Of a stretch of DNA of 64,000 nucleotides, positions 8,910 through 17,290 are shown one piece after another. Numbering within the stretch: position 1 is the first letter of the stretch; each line of letters opens with the position of its first letter. The stretch lies in contig CAWGLN010000001.1 of assembly GCA_963823435.1 (NCBI GenBank), forward strand, positions 992,001-1,056,000. The letters are read 5' to 3'. The notes beneath the pieces are model-generated. The model had not been told where the DNA came from and ran no database searches. It saw only the letters and a program-made list of their open reading frames with translations. The position numbers and the translations under genes are program-made. The stretch comes from CAKZML01 sp963823435. GTDB taxonomy: Bacteria > Pseudomonadota > Gammaproteobacteria > Steroidobacterales > BM003.

Positions 8910-10630
8910 AGGTCCGGCCCTACCGAAATGTGCAGGCGTGGAGCCCGGTCTGCGTCAGATATGCTTTTCGCGACATCGATTCGTATCATGCCGACGGGTG
9001 AACTCCAGCGCAGCCCGATACCGACGCTGGTCTCCAGGGAATCGGCTGAAGAATTGAACGCATTGCCGGCGTCGCTGAATACGGCCACGCCCCAGGGTCC
9101 CTTGATGGTATGGGCATACTCAACGCTTCCCACCAGGAGATGTTTGCCACCCAGGGCCAACCCGTCCGGGCTCGGGGGACTGATGCTGTTATAGCCATAA
9201 CCCCGAATGCTGTCGTCGCCACCGGTAAAAAAGCGCCTGGATACAGGCAGCAGGTCGAAGTCCTCGACCCAGGTGGTTCCAGCCTGACCCCGTAACAGGA
9301 GCTTGCCACGGATGCTCATCGGAAATACCAGCTTGGCCAGCAGGGTGGCCTGGACGTAATTGGTCTCAAGGCCCAGGCCCGTGCCGGAACCCTGCACGTC
9401 CCCGAGTATTTGAAAACCTCCAAGCGGGCGGATCCTGATGTCCGACCAATTACGCATCATGTTGATGGCGGGTACCCAGTACTGGTCGTGCCGGGTCGTG
9501 GCACCCAGGGTCGAGGTTTCGTCGATAAAGCTCAACGCAGTTTCGCGCTGCCAGTCGCCCGGTACCCGGATTACTGCGCCGGCTCCGTATACCCGGCGAC
9601 TGTTCGCGTCCCCCAGTTCCTCGTCCACGGTTCCTGCGCTAAACACCAGGCGCTCCAGCGCCGGGTTGCCGATGGGGATGATGTAGGCTGAATTGAAGGT
9701 CCACTTGATAGGCGAATAGCGGGCGTCCACGGCAAGGTTGTGACCGGAACGATTGAGGCGTCGTATAGTCCAGCCGCCGCTCACCCGGTAACCCGTGTCG
9801 GTGCCATAACCGAACCCCAGTCCATAGCGGTGACGCTTGCCTTTTTCAGCCGTGATATACACCGGCACCACACCGTCCACAGCATCTTCGCGATCAGCCT
9901 GCAAGTCCACGCTGCTGAAGAAGTCCGTCGCGTAAAGAGTCTGCTTGGCGATCAGCAAACGGGCGGTAGAGAAGGGGTCTCCTTCCGGAATATTTACGTA
10001 ACGGGCCAGCAGTTCGTCTTTGATGACATCCTGCTCGATTATCAATGGACCGAAAAGAAATCGCTCCGCGGTCTGCAGGATCAGACGCACATCAGCCGTG
10101 TGGCTGGCTGGATCGATGCGAATTTCGCTGTGCTCGAATTCGGCGTCGAGGTAACCCAGGTCTGCTGCGGCCCGACGCAGCCTGGTCTTGGTCCTCTCGT
10201 ACTGGTTGTGCACGGCTCGTTGACCCGCGTGCATGGAAGAACCGGCGAGAATGGCATGGAACTCTTTCTCCTCGCTTCCGGCGCCCAGTACCTGGATATC
10301 CAGCGTATTCCACAAAGTGGGCTTGCCTGGATCCACGCTGACCGTTACCTGCCAGTTTTCACCATCCGGTTTGAATTCGCTGCTGATAACCGGGGTGTAG
10401 TATCCGAAAGGTTCCAGGGCGGTACGTATATCCTTTTCGATACGCAGGCGCACTTTCTGCTTGCGTGCCGGTGATGCATCGGCGCTCAGTTGGTATGCGC
10501 CGGCCGTCAGGTAAGTCATGACATTTGCCGCTTCCTGCTTGTTTATGCCGCTTAGCGAAAACGTCATGTCGGCATTGGCCGTGGAACACAGCGCCAGTGC
10601 CAGGAGAGCGGTGAGGCGTGGATAGTTCAT
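8906..10630 (-). CDS. tamA: Outer-membrane assembly factor TamA (Omp85 family)
   Basis: A 574-residue Omp85 protein. A cleavable signal peptide (MNYPRLTALLALALCSTANA) is followed by three POTRA-like modules, about residues 22-265. A 16-stranded beta-barrel follows, including YGLGFGYGTDTGYRVSGGW, FFTGGDDSIRGYGYNSISP (the lid-lock RGY motif) and the closing VGIGLRWSSPVGMIRIDVAKS. It sits in the outer membrane and partners TamB, encoded immediately downstream with a 4-bp overlap. The upstream S9 peptidase gene ends 20 bp before the tamA start, so tamAB are probably the distal genes of a longer transcript. Confidence 0.93.
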   Translation of the reverse strand: MNYPRLTALLALALCSTANADMTFSLSGINKQEAANVMTYLTAGAYQLSADASPARKQKVRLRIEKDIRTALEPFGYYTPVISSEFKPDGENWQVTVSVDPGKPTLWNTLDIQVLGAGSEEKEFHAILAGSSMHAGQRAVHNQYERTKTRLRRAAADLGYLDAEFEHSEIRIDPASHTADVRLILQTAERFLFGPLIIEQDVIKDELLARYVNIPEGDPFSTARLLIAKQTLYATDFFSSVDLQADREDAVDGVVPVYITAEKGKRHRYGLGFGYGTDTGYRVSGGWTIRRLNRSGHNLAVDARYSPIKWTFNSAYIIPIGNPALERLVFSAGTVDEELGDANSRRVYGAGAVIRVPGDWQRETALSFIDETSTLGATTRHDQYWVPAINMMRNWSDIRIRPLGGFQILGDVQGSGTGLGLETNYVQATLLAKLVFPMSIRGKLLLRGQAGTTWVEDFDLLPVSRRFFTGGDDSIRGYGYNSISPPSPDGLALGGKHLLVGSVEYAHTIKGPWGVAVFSDAGNAFNSSADSLETSVGIGLRWSSPVGMIRIDVAKSISDADRAPRLHISVGPDL

Positions 10631-10649
10631 GAGCCCGGGTCAGGCGCCT

Positions 10650-12584
10650 TCAGGAGGTGGGAAAATTCTGGATCGCAACCTCTGGCAGGCTGCCGGCAGC
10701 AGAGATGCCGAGTATCCGGCAATAAAATGCCAGCTCACTTTGCAGGCTGTCTGCAATTGTGAGGGCTTTACGAAAGCCGTGACCCTCTCCTTCAAACGTC
10801 AGGTAGGCAACGGGAACACCTTTTGTTTTCAGTATTCTGAACATGTTTTCTGACTGTGCCGGAGGAACGACCTTGTCATCCAGTCCCTGGAACATGATCA
10901 GCGGCATGTGAATGCTATCCGCGTGTCGCGCGGGTGAGCGTTGCTCGCAAAGCTGGTTGAAATCTCCGTCTCCCAGCAGACTGCGATCGTAGCGCGACTC
11001 GAACTTGTGCGTGTCTCCAAACAAACTCTCCAGGTCGCCGATTCCATAATAACTTGCGCCAGCGCTAAATTCCCCATGAAAGGCCGCCGCGCAGAGTACC
11101 AGATAGCCACCCGCGCTGCTGCCCCGGATCAGCAGGCGCCCGGGATCAGCCAGGCCCTGTTGACACAGGAAGCGACTGCCGCGCACGCAGTCTTCCACGT
11201 CGGCTACTCCCCACTTGCCGTATAAAGCGCGGCGGTAGGGTCGCCCATAGCCGGTGCTGCCACGATAGTCTACATCGAATACAGCGAATCCCCTGCTGGT
11301 CCAGAATTGTATACGCAGGTCCAATACCGGCGAGGCGCAGGCGGTGGGTCCGCCATGACACATTACGATTAACGGCGGGGTCTGCTTGTCCGGTCCCCGG
11401 GTATGGGGGTTGCAGGGCGGGTAGTAGTAGCCCCGACTCAGCTCACCGGCCACCGTCGGGAACTCCAGGTAAGCCGCCCGTGAAACCCACCCGCTTTCCA
11501 GTTCCAGGGAAAGACTGCGCGTGACTGGCTCAAGCCTGCCCGTGGCGGCGTCGCCGGCATACAGGGTGAGGACCTGGTCTGGCGAGCCGCCAAGCACCAG
11601 CAAGCTGCCGTCCTGGATGGCCAGGTGCTCGATGCTGCTGCACGGTAATTTCAGACTCCGGGTTTGACCGCTGGCAAGATCAATACGCAAGACCCGGTAC
11701 AGGCCCGGTCCGCGAAAACTGGCTATCGCCGTGTGCTGGTCGAGCAGGCCGTAAGTGCTCATTCCAAAGACCCACTGCGGCAGACCCATTTCGGCCTGTT
11801 CATGGGTGAGCTGTCGGCATTCGTGCCCATCCCAGCTAAATAAATTCCACCACTCGTCCAGGTCAGAGACGAAAAACAGCCGGCCATCGGATCCCCACTG
11901 CGGCTGGAAAATGGACTCCTGGCTTGAACCAGCCAGGCGCCTGGAGTTTTGCAGTTCACCTTCCGCGGTTAACTCACCCAGCCACAGTTCGCTTCCGTCC
12001 CAGGGCATCTGGGGATGATTCCAGCACAGCCACGCAAGCTGTTTGCCGTCAGGACTCAATCGGGGGTTGCTGTAGAAGTCCGCGCCCTCGGCCAACAGGG
12101 TATGTTGGCCGGTCTGCAGGTCTATGGCCGCCAGGGTGTTGCGGGGTTCTTGTGCACTTTCTGCGTGATCCTCGCACACGCTGAGAAGCCGCCCCCGCGC
12201 TTGATCGAATTCCATATCGGCGTAACGGCGGCTGCTTTTTCCTGTCAGGGGTATTGGCCCGCCCGGGCCTGTTTCATATATGCGTTGATCACTGAAATCT
12301 ATAAACCAGCAGCGACCTGCCGCCGCCAGCCAGGGGGCACCGCCATATTCATGTACCCGGCTCCTGACATTGAATGGCGCCGGGCTTAATTCCAGGTCCT
12401 GCCCCGCCTGGTCGCGACAGATCAGCACGGAGCGACCCTGTTCCTGCGGGCGTCCCTCAATCCAGTACAGCTTCCCCTGGTCCGCTGCCGGCGACGAGAG
12501 TCGGATGCTTTCCCCGGTAATCAGTTCTGTGCTGACACAGGATTCCCAGCTGCCATAGGGTCGAATTCGATGGTTTGCGCTCAT
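10650..12584 (-). CDS. S9 family prolyl-oligopeptidase/dipeptidyl aminopeptidase-like serine peptidase
   Basis: A 644-residue protein from the ATG at 12582-12584, which overlaps the stop of the NRDE gene (ATGA). The N-terminal two thirds form a beta-propeller with WD-like blades (LSPDGKQLAWLCWNHPQMPW, IFQPQWGSDGRLFFVSD). The C-terminal alpha/beta-hydrolase domain has the oxyanion motif VMCHGGPTA and the VDYRGSTGYGRPYR motif. The catalytic Ser is in IRGSSAGGYLVL, the Asp in FQGLDDKVVPPAQ and the His in EGEGHGF. No signal peptide is seen, so it is probably cytoplasmic. The family cleaves short peptides or acylated dipeptides. Position in the rraA-to-tamB chain suggests co-transcription, not shared function. 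Confidence 0.88.
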   Translation of the reverse strand: MSANHRIRPYGSWESCVSTELITGESIRLSSPAADQGKLYWIEGRPQEQGRSVLICRDQAGQDLELSPAPFNVRSRVHEYGGAPWLAAAGRCWFIDFSDQRIYETGPGGPIPLTGKSSRRYADMEFDQARGRLLSVCEDHAESAQEPRNTLAAIDLQTGQHTLLAEGADFYSNPRLSPDGKQLAWLCWNHPQMPWDGSELWLGELTAEGELQNSRRLAGSSQESIFQPQWGSDGRLFFVSDLDEWWNLFSWDGHECRQLTHEQAEMGLPQWVFGMSTYGLLDQHTAIASFRGPGLYRVLRIDLASGQTRSLKLPCSSIEHLAIQDGSLLVLGGSPDQVLTLYAGDAATGRLEPVTRSLSLELESGWVSRAAYLEFPTVAGELSRGYYYPPCNPHTRGPDKQTPPLIVMCHGGPTACASPVLDLRIQFWTSRGFAVFDVDYRGSTGYGRPYRRALYGKWGVADVEDCVRGSRFLCQQGLADPGRLLIRGSSAGGYLVLCAAAFHGEFSAGASYYGIGDLESLFGDTHKFESRYDRSLLGDGDFNQLCEQRSPARHADSIHMPLIMFQGLDDKVVPPAQSENMFRILKTKGVPVAYLTFEGEGHGFRKALTIADSLQSELAFYCRILGISAAGSLPEVAIQNFPTS

Positions 12585-13357
12585 GCGGGTTGGAGTCCGG
12601 GTGTATGGGGTGAAAAGTCGAACTCGCGTGTGCCGGTGCTCGCGCCATCCGTTCCGAAGCTCCTTTCGATAAAGCTGAAATCGCCGTGCTGGTCCATGCG
12701 AATCAGACTGCTGCAGCGTGTGCCATATTCCTTGCTGACGATAAATGCAGGTGAAAGAAGTCTTTCCCAATCGCGACCGATACCGGTGTCTGGCAGGTCT
12801 TCATCAGGGGCCGGTGACCGGTTCCCCAACAGGGCAAGTATGGCCTCCGGGTCCCAGCGCAAAGGGAGTTGTGCCGCCAGGGCATGTTTCAGACGGGTGA
12901 CCTTGGGCCAGGGCGTATCCAGGAAATGGTTGCTCAGCACATACAGTCCCGGCTCCAGGTTCAGCCGGTGCATACCACGGTTGCTGAAATAGCCCAGGGT
13001 TTCGCCGTCGAAAAAAATCAGGTTGAAACCGGCGTAGTCATCAGCCTGTTCTTCGAGGACTTTCCAATGGGCGGCACCGTCCATGCCCTGCAAGAAGCGA
13101 GTCACCAGGTCGCCTCGCGAGCGCCTTCCCTGTTCGGCGCCACCTTCGCGAAAGTTGGTGACCACGGCGAAGCGTCCCTGCCTGCTCAGGCCCAGCCAGG
13201 TGCCTCCGGCCTGCAGGTCGCGTCCGGCGAGTATTTCAGACTGATCTTCCCACCAATGGGCGGGCGCGGCCGGGCGCCGATGAAACTCGTCCCGGTTACC
13301 GATAAATACCAGTGGGGAGTCCGGCAGGTAACGCCAGGCAATTGCAATCAGGCACAT
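12581..13357 (-). CDS. NRDE family protein (TANGO2-like)
   Basis: A 258-residue protein starting at the ATG at 13355-13357. The mature N-terminus MCLIAIAWR with Cys2 and the downstream FIGNRDEFHRRPAAPAHWW are the defining marks of the NRDE/TANGO2 family. Further conserved segments are GRDLQAGGTWLGLSRQGRFAVVTNFRE, SNHFLDTPWPKV and EYGTRCSSLI. An N-terminal extension in the same frame is possible but would move the Cys from position 2. The fold is Ntn-hydrolase-like. Function in bacteria is unsettled; eukaryotic TANGO2 has been linked to haem and lipid handling. Start of the S9 peptidase overlaps this stop. Confidence 0.85.
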   Translation of the reverse strand: MCLIAIAWRYLPDSPLVFIGNRDEFHRRPAAPAHWWEDQSEILAGRDLQAGGTWLGLSRQGRFAVVTNFREGGAEQGRRSRGDLVTRFLQGMDGAAHWKVLEEQADDYAGFNLIFFDGETLGYFSNRGMHRLNLEPGLYVLSNHFLDTPWPKVTRLKHALAAQLPLRWDPEAILALLGNRSPAPDEDLPDTGIGRDWERLLSPAFIVSKEYGTRCSSLIRMDQHGDFSFIERSFGTDGASTGTREFDFSPHTPGLQPA

Positions 13358-13439
13358 ACTGCAGGGTTCGATTTCTGGTTGTGGGAGATTTTGAGCATAC
13401 CTTTCTGTGGTCCAAATGACATCGGCCAAACCGGATCTG

Positions 13440-14387
13440 TCAGGTCTGCAACTCGGCCAGGGGAGGTCCGGGCCTGGCGTCGTGCCAGTCCTGGATCAGG
13501 CGATAGGAAATCGACAAGGAGCGAGGCAGCTTGATGATTCCCGAGGTCAGTTCCTCCCGCGTGAACCAGCGAGCGTCCTCCAGTTCATCGTCAATCAGCC
13601 GGATTTCGCTAGAGCTGGCGGTGGCGCTAAAGCCCAGCATCAAGGATGAGGGAAAGGGCCACGGCTGGGAGGAGTGATAGCGTGGGGAATGCACGTGCAC
13701 GCCGGTTTCCTCGTACACTTCCCGGATTACTGCATCCTCCAGGGCTTCTCCCGGCTCAACAAAGCCGGCGATCGTGGAGTAGCGCTGTGCAGGCCAGGTT
13801 GCCTGTCTTCCGAGAAGGCAGCGCTCGCCATCTTCCACCAGCACGATGATGGCGGGATCCAGGCGGGGAAACTGGTGCTTTCCGCAATCCGGATTGGAAC
13901 AGGCCAGCATGTGACCGCCCAACTCAAAATCCACGGGCTCGCCGCAACGGCTGCAATGGGGATGCCGTTGTTGCCAAAGCAGTACTGCTTTCGCGTAAGC
14001 CAACACCGCCGAGGTGTTGGCATCCACAAGCTTGGCCAGGCTATACAAATCCATGAACTCGCCATGGCCGGCAAGCCCGCGCAACTCGGCGCCAAGCGCT
14101 TCAAAGGTGAAGACGGCGCGGTCGTCCCACAGTCCAAGAAAGGTCAGGCGCTGCGCGTTCACTCCGATGGCCCTGACCTGGTTACTGTTGAGCATGCACG
14201 GTTGTGGCGCGGGTTCTTTGCTGGCCAGGATCCTGCCTTCAAACAAGGTCAAAAACCTGGCGTCTTCCTGCTGCAGGGCCTGCGACAGCCATCCGGCGTC
14301 CTTACGCAGGTGGGAGGCGCGGTCGACCGGTACGCCGGAAAACGAGTTGGCCTTTACGGTCAGCAGTTTTGGCGGAGGGGCGCTCAA
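13440..14387 (-). CDS. nudC: NAD(+) diphosphatase / RNA NAD-decapping hydrolase NudC
   Basis: A 315-residue Nudix hydrolase with the full NudC architecture. It has an N-terminal domain, then a zinc ribbon with Cys145, Cys148, Cys163 and Cys168, followed by HQFPRLDPAIIVLV. The Nudix box GFVEPGEALEDAVIREVYEE spans about residues 208-227, and the SQPWPFPSSLM substrate motif follows. It hydrolyses NAD(H) to NMN(H) plus AMP and removes NAD caps from RNA 5' ends. The start overlaps rraA by four bases. Coupling with RraA, an RNase E regulator, fits an RNA-turnover grouping, though NAD metabolism alone would also explain it. Confidence 0.93.
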   Translation of the reverse strand: MSAPPPKLLTVKANSFSGVPVDRASHLRKDAGWLSQALQQEDARFLTLFEGRILASKEPAPQPCMLNSNQVRAIGVNAQRLTFLGLWDDRAVFTFEALGAELRGLAGHGEFMDLYSLAKLVDANTSAVLAYAKAVLLWQQRHPHCSRCGEPVDFELGGHMLACSNPDCGKHQFPRLDPAIIVLVEDGERCLLGRQATWPAQRYSTIAGFVEPGEALEDAVIREVYEETGVHVHSPRYHSSQPWPFPSSLMLGFSATASSSEIRLIDDELEDARWFTREELTSGIIKLPRSLSISYRLIQDWHDARPGPPLAELQT

Positions 14388-14866
14388 ACAGGCAGCTCCC
14401 GGGAGGATACGATGATGCCGTCCTCATCCGCATAGACCCAGTCGCCGGGGCTGATGGTGACACCGGCAAAGGCCAGCGCTACCCCCGATTCCCCGGCGCC
14501 GCGTTTTTCGCTCTTGCGCGGGCAGGTACCCAGGGCGTGAATGCCCAGCGGCATGTCGCCGATGACCTTGCTGTCGCGTATAGGTCCATTGATGATCGCT
14601 CCCGCCCAGCCGTTGTCGATCGCCAGCTTCGCCAGCATGTCCCCCACCAGGGCGCAGCGTAATGAACCGCCGCCGTCCACCACCATGACCCTGCCCTTGC
14701 CGGGGCCCTCAAGCGCCTGGCGCACAAGGGAATTGTCCTCGAACACCCGGAGCGTTGCGACCGGCCCGGCGAAAGAGGCTTTCCCGCCGAAACGCGTGAA
14801 CAGCGGGTCGGCTATCTGAAGTTCCTGGTTGAACTGATCGCAAAGATCGGCGGTACACCACACCAT
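14384..14866 (-). CDS. rraA: RraA-family protein, regulator of RNase E activity / HMG aldolase fold
   Basis: A 160-residue protein matching RraA over its whole length: TADLCDQFNQELQIADPLFTRFGG, AGPVATLRVFEDNSLVR, VMVVDGGGSLRCALVGDMLA, GWAGAIINGPIRDS and ISPGDWVYADEDGIIVS. RraA binds the C-terminal scaffold of RNase E and inhibits it in E. coli. Many relatives are 4-hydroxy-4-methyl-2-oxoglutarate aldolases; the GD(M/x)LA and RDS positions seen here occur in both groups. Neighbourhood with nudC favours the RNA role. Probably the first gene of the reverse chain rraA-nudC-NRDE-S9-tamA-tamB. Confidence 0.88.
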   Translation of the reverse strand: MVWCTADLCDQFNQELQIADPLFTRFGGKASFAGPVATLRVFEDNSLVRQALEGPGKGRVMVVDGGGSLRCALVGDMLAKLAIDNGWAGAIINGPIRDSKVIGDMPLGIHALGTCPRKSEKRGAGESGVALAFAGVTISPGDWVYADEDGIIVSSRELPV

Positions 14867-14935
14867 TATTCTGGTACTCCCGGCTTCAATATCGTTGCCT
14901 TCGAGGGTACCTTTTGGCGGTGTCGCATGCCAAGG

Positions 14936-15511
14936 CTATTCGGGCCGAAGTCCTGGCTCCTGAACGGATCCCAGGCTGCAGGCCGGGCATATTGGCTCCT
15001 GCAGCCCCAGGGTGTCGGCAAGAAAGGCTACCTCGCAACGACGGCATGCAGTCATTCCCACCACGTGGCCACGACACAGCGCATCGATGAGGTTCCAGGC
15101 TCGCTCGAAACTCAGGGCTGGCGGGTGATACAGGGCAAGATAGGCATCGTAGGCATTACAAAACCGCTGGCCGTATTCCGTGCTGGTGGCCTCGACTTTC
15201 GGCACAATACGGTGGTTCGGCTTTACCCGCACCAGCCCCGCCGCAAGACACACGCGGACAAAACTGGTGGCTTCAAGCTGGGTCGCCACTGTACGCGTGA
15301 AATATTCTGGCTGGCGAGGGGTTTTGCCCCTGTGCCGGCTGATATTGATGCCCTCCTGGCGGAAATAAACGTTGTACAGCTTGCGAATCCTGTCCTCGCT
15401 GAGCCCGGTGCAGGAACGAATCAGGTACGTCCTGGCCTCATGGCCAATCATGCGGATTGCCAGGTCGGTTCGGGATTGTTCCCGGGTGTAACGATCAAGG
15501 GTGGCGGCCAT
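14936..15511 (-). CDS. FlhC-like transcriptional activator (orphan, no flagellar genes nearby)
   Basis: A 191-residue protein alignable by eye to FlhC. The N-terminal helix LAIRMIGHEARTYLIRSCTG and the LSEDRIRKLYNVYFRQ helix correspond to the FlhC DNA-binding region. LSFERAWNLIDAL precedes a four-cysteine zinc site, Cys156, Cys159, Cys175 and Cys178, as in FlhC (CxxC-x15-CxxC). FlhC functions only with FlhD as a FlhD4C2 complex at class II flagellar promoters. Here the FlhD-like partner is divergent and unusual, and no flagellar gene is in the window, so the regulon is unknown. The ATG is preceded by GGAGAGGAGAT, a strong ribosome-binding site. The upstream region is AT-rich with palindromes. 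Confidence 0.85.
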   Translation of the reverse strand: MAATLDRYTREQSRTDLAIRMIGHEARTYLIRSCTGLSEDRIRKLYNVYFRQEGINISRHRGKTPRQPEYFTRTVATQLEATSFVRVCLAAGLVRVKPNHRIVPKVEATSTEYGQRFCNAYDAYLALYHPPALSFERAWNLIDALCRGHVVGMTACRRCEVAFLADTLGLQEPICPACSLGSVQEPGLRPE

Positions 15512-15679
15512 ATCTCCTCTCCGATGGGGTTGGATTATCTATTTGGAGGACAGTCACCTTATCAGATATTGGAATAGTCCAAATACCATATTTGGGGATT
15601 TTCGCCCATAAATAGCTTTTACTATATATTGAAAAGGTATTTAATTATCAATCCATGTTCTATTTAGTAAGAGAGTGAT
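15512..15679. promoter_or_regulatory. AT-rich divergent promoter region with clustered inverted repeats
   Basis: The 168 bp between the divergent FlhC-like and FlhD-like genes are clearly more AT-rich than the surroundings. They contain two overlapping palindromes. TTGGA (15569-15573) and TCCAA (15578-15582) are separated by 4 bases. CCAAATA (15579-15585) and TATTTGG (15589-15595) are separated by 3. A further ATTTGG occurs at 15541-15546. The CCAAAT/ATTTGG half-sites look like operators for a dimeric regulator controlling both directions, possibly this FlhC/FlhD-like pair itself. The forward gene has AAGAGAG just before its ATG. Promoter hexamers cannot be fixed with confidence. Confidence 0.55.
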
Positions 15680-16258
15680 ATGGAAAAAGAAATCCTGGAC
15701 CCGCGAGCTTTCAAGGAAATTCGTCGTATGAACGCGGCCTTCCTGGGTTTGCTTTACCACTGCCACGGCACGCCAATGGCCAGTCGTCTGGACGGCAGGT
15801 CCGGATTGCTGGGGCTGATAGTGGCCCTGACGCCCGCAGAGGCGAAAATCCTGTGTACTGCCCGGGCCGCCTTGTTTTCATTGCAGTTGGATGGGTCTGA
15901 AGCGCCACCCCACGGGGTTGCGGAGGAGGCCCAGGCCACCGAAACCGGCGAGAGTATTCGCCTGGTCCGGGAGTTTGGCCTGGTAGCCTCTGGTTACGCC
16001 TGGCACTTGAGCCAGACCAGTCCATTGGCCGCCTCGCTTCTGCTGGGCTGGTCGCGGGAACAGGCCCGGGATTTCTCCGCGCTCAGCCTGGCGGATGTAG
16101 TGCGCGCAACCCTCGCTCGTTCCCCACCCGTCAGGCTACGCATGTGCGGGCATCCCAAATTCTGGCTTGACCTTATTCGTTGTGCCCGGCACAAGGACGG
16201 GAGGGGGTGGGAAGTGGCGAAGACCTGGAGCACCCAGTTCGTAACCCCTGGTCATTAG
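15680..16258 (+). CDS. Tandem FlhD-like protein (two FlhD-like halves fused)
   Basis: A 192-residue protein with no full-length family I recognise, but each half resembles FlhD. The second half, about residues 93-165, has SPLAASLLLGWSREQARDF, ALSLADVVRATLARSPPVRL and RM. These align with the FlhD segment [39 protein letters not shown] and RF. The first half, about residues 11-71, has PMASRLDGRSGLLGLIV and ALTPAEAKILCTARAALFSL in the same order. So it may be a covalent FlhD dimer. FlhD alone does not bind DNA; it activates FlhC. The divergent FlhC-like gene is the obvious partner. The homology is by-eye and distant. Confidence 0.6.
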   Translation: MEKEILDPRAFKEIRRMNAAFLGLLYHCHGTPMASRLDGRSGLLGLIVALTPAEAKILCTARAALFSLQLDGSEAPPHGVAEEAQATETGESIRLVREFGLVASGYAWHLSQTSPLAASLLLGWSREQARDFSALSLADVVRATLARSPPVRLRMCGHPKFWLDLIRCARHKDGRGWEVAKTWSTQFVTPGH

Positions 16259-16342
16259 AGAGCCTGGTGTGTGAGCTCACGGTTATCGAAGCCCCCGCTC
16301 ACTGCTACACTCACGTTCTTTTGCATTTGCACGTGAGGCCCG

Positions 16343-17290
16343 ATGAAAGCCCTGTCCCTGGTTGGATTGGAGAAAGTCTACTCCAATGGCGTTCGCGCCC
16401 TGCATGGCATTGACCTTGAGGTGGACGAGGGGGATTTTTTCGCCCTCCTGGGACCCAATGGCGCGGGAAAGACCACCGCAATCGGCATCATCACATCTTT
16501 GGTGAACAAGACCGCTGGCCGGGTGGAAATATTCGGTCACGATATTGACCGCGAACTGGAGCTGGCCAAGTCGATGATCGGGGTGGTGCCCCAGGAGATC
16601 AATTTCAACCAGTTCGAGAAAGTCTTCAACATCCTGGTAAACCAGGCCGGTTACTACGGGATTCCCCGGGCCGAGGCGCGCCGGCGAGCCGAAAAATATC
16701 TCAGGCAACTGGAGCTTTGGGACAAGCGCGACCAGATTTCCCGCAACCTTTCCGGTGGTATGAAACGCCGGCTTATGATTGCCCGGGCCCTGGTGCACGA
16801 GCCTCGCCTGCTGATCCTGGATGAGCCTACTGCCGGGGTAGACATCGAGATTCGCCGCTCCATGTGGGAGTTCGTGCGCGGCATCAACCAGGCCGGCACC
16901 ACGATCATACTCACCACCCATTACCTGGAAGAAGCAGAGAACCTGTGCCGCAATATCGCCATTATCGACCAGGGCCGAATCATTGAGCACAGCCGCATGG
17001 ATCGTTTGCTGCGCAAGCTGCGCAAGGCGTCCGTATTGCTGAGTCTGCGTTTGCCGCTGCTCAAGGCCCCGGAACTGGACGGCTATCCATGTCGCCTGCT
17101 GGATGGGGAGACACTGGAGGTGGAGGTTGCCGGCGAGCGTGGTCTCAGTGCCTTGTTCGAGCAACTCAACGGTCTGGGTATCGCCGTGCACAGCATGCGC
17201 AACAAGACCAATCGTCTGGAAGAGCTATTCATGGAACTGGTCGAGAATCGCGCGGATCGACAGCTGGCCGCGGCAGGAGACAGGCCATGA
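16343..17290 (+). CDS. yadG: ABC transporter ATP-binding protein, YadG type
   Basis: A 315-residue ATPase of the ABC-2 exporter class. Walker A is LLGPNGAGKTTA at about residues 36-47, the Q-loop is VVPQEINFN, the signature is NLSGGMKRRLMIARAL, Walker B is LLILDEPTAGVD and the H-loop is TTHYLEEAE. A C-terminal extension of about 80 residues (EVAGERGLSALFEQLNGLGI and LEELFMEL) is typical of drug/polysaccharide exporters of the YadG/NodI type. The permease start overlaps its stop (ATGA). The membrane pair YadG/YadH is widespread in proteobacteria; its substrate is not known. Confidence 0.88.
   Translation: MKALSLVGLEKVYSNGVRALHGIDLEVDEGDFFALLGPNGAGKTTAIGIITSLVNKTAGRVEIFGHDIDRELELAKSMIGVVPQEINFNQFEKVFNILVNQAGYYGIPRAEARRRAEKYLRQLELWDKRDQISRNLSGGMKRRLMIARALVHEPRLLILDEPTAGVDIEIRRSMWEFVRGINQAGTTIILTTHYLEEAENLCRNIAIIDQGRIIEHSRMDRLLRKLRKASVLLSLRLPLLKAPELDGYPCRLLDGETLEVEVAGERGLSALFEQLNGLGIAVHSMRNKTNRLEELFMELVENRADRQLAAAGDRP

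Noticed and set aside
12710..12735. Reverse-strand TGGCAC...TGC resembling a sigma-54 promoter
   Set aside because: The GG-to-GC spacing is 8 instead of 10 and the site is inside the NRDE coding region.
16283..17191. Reverse ORF of 302 residues opposite the yadG-type ATPase
   Set aside because: The forward strand holds a complete ABC ATPase; the reverse product is Gln/Leu-rich with no motif.
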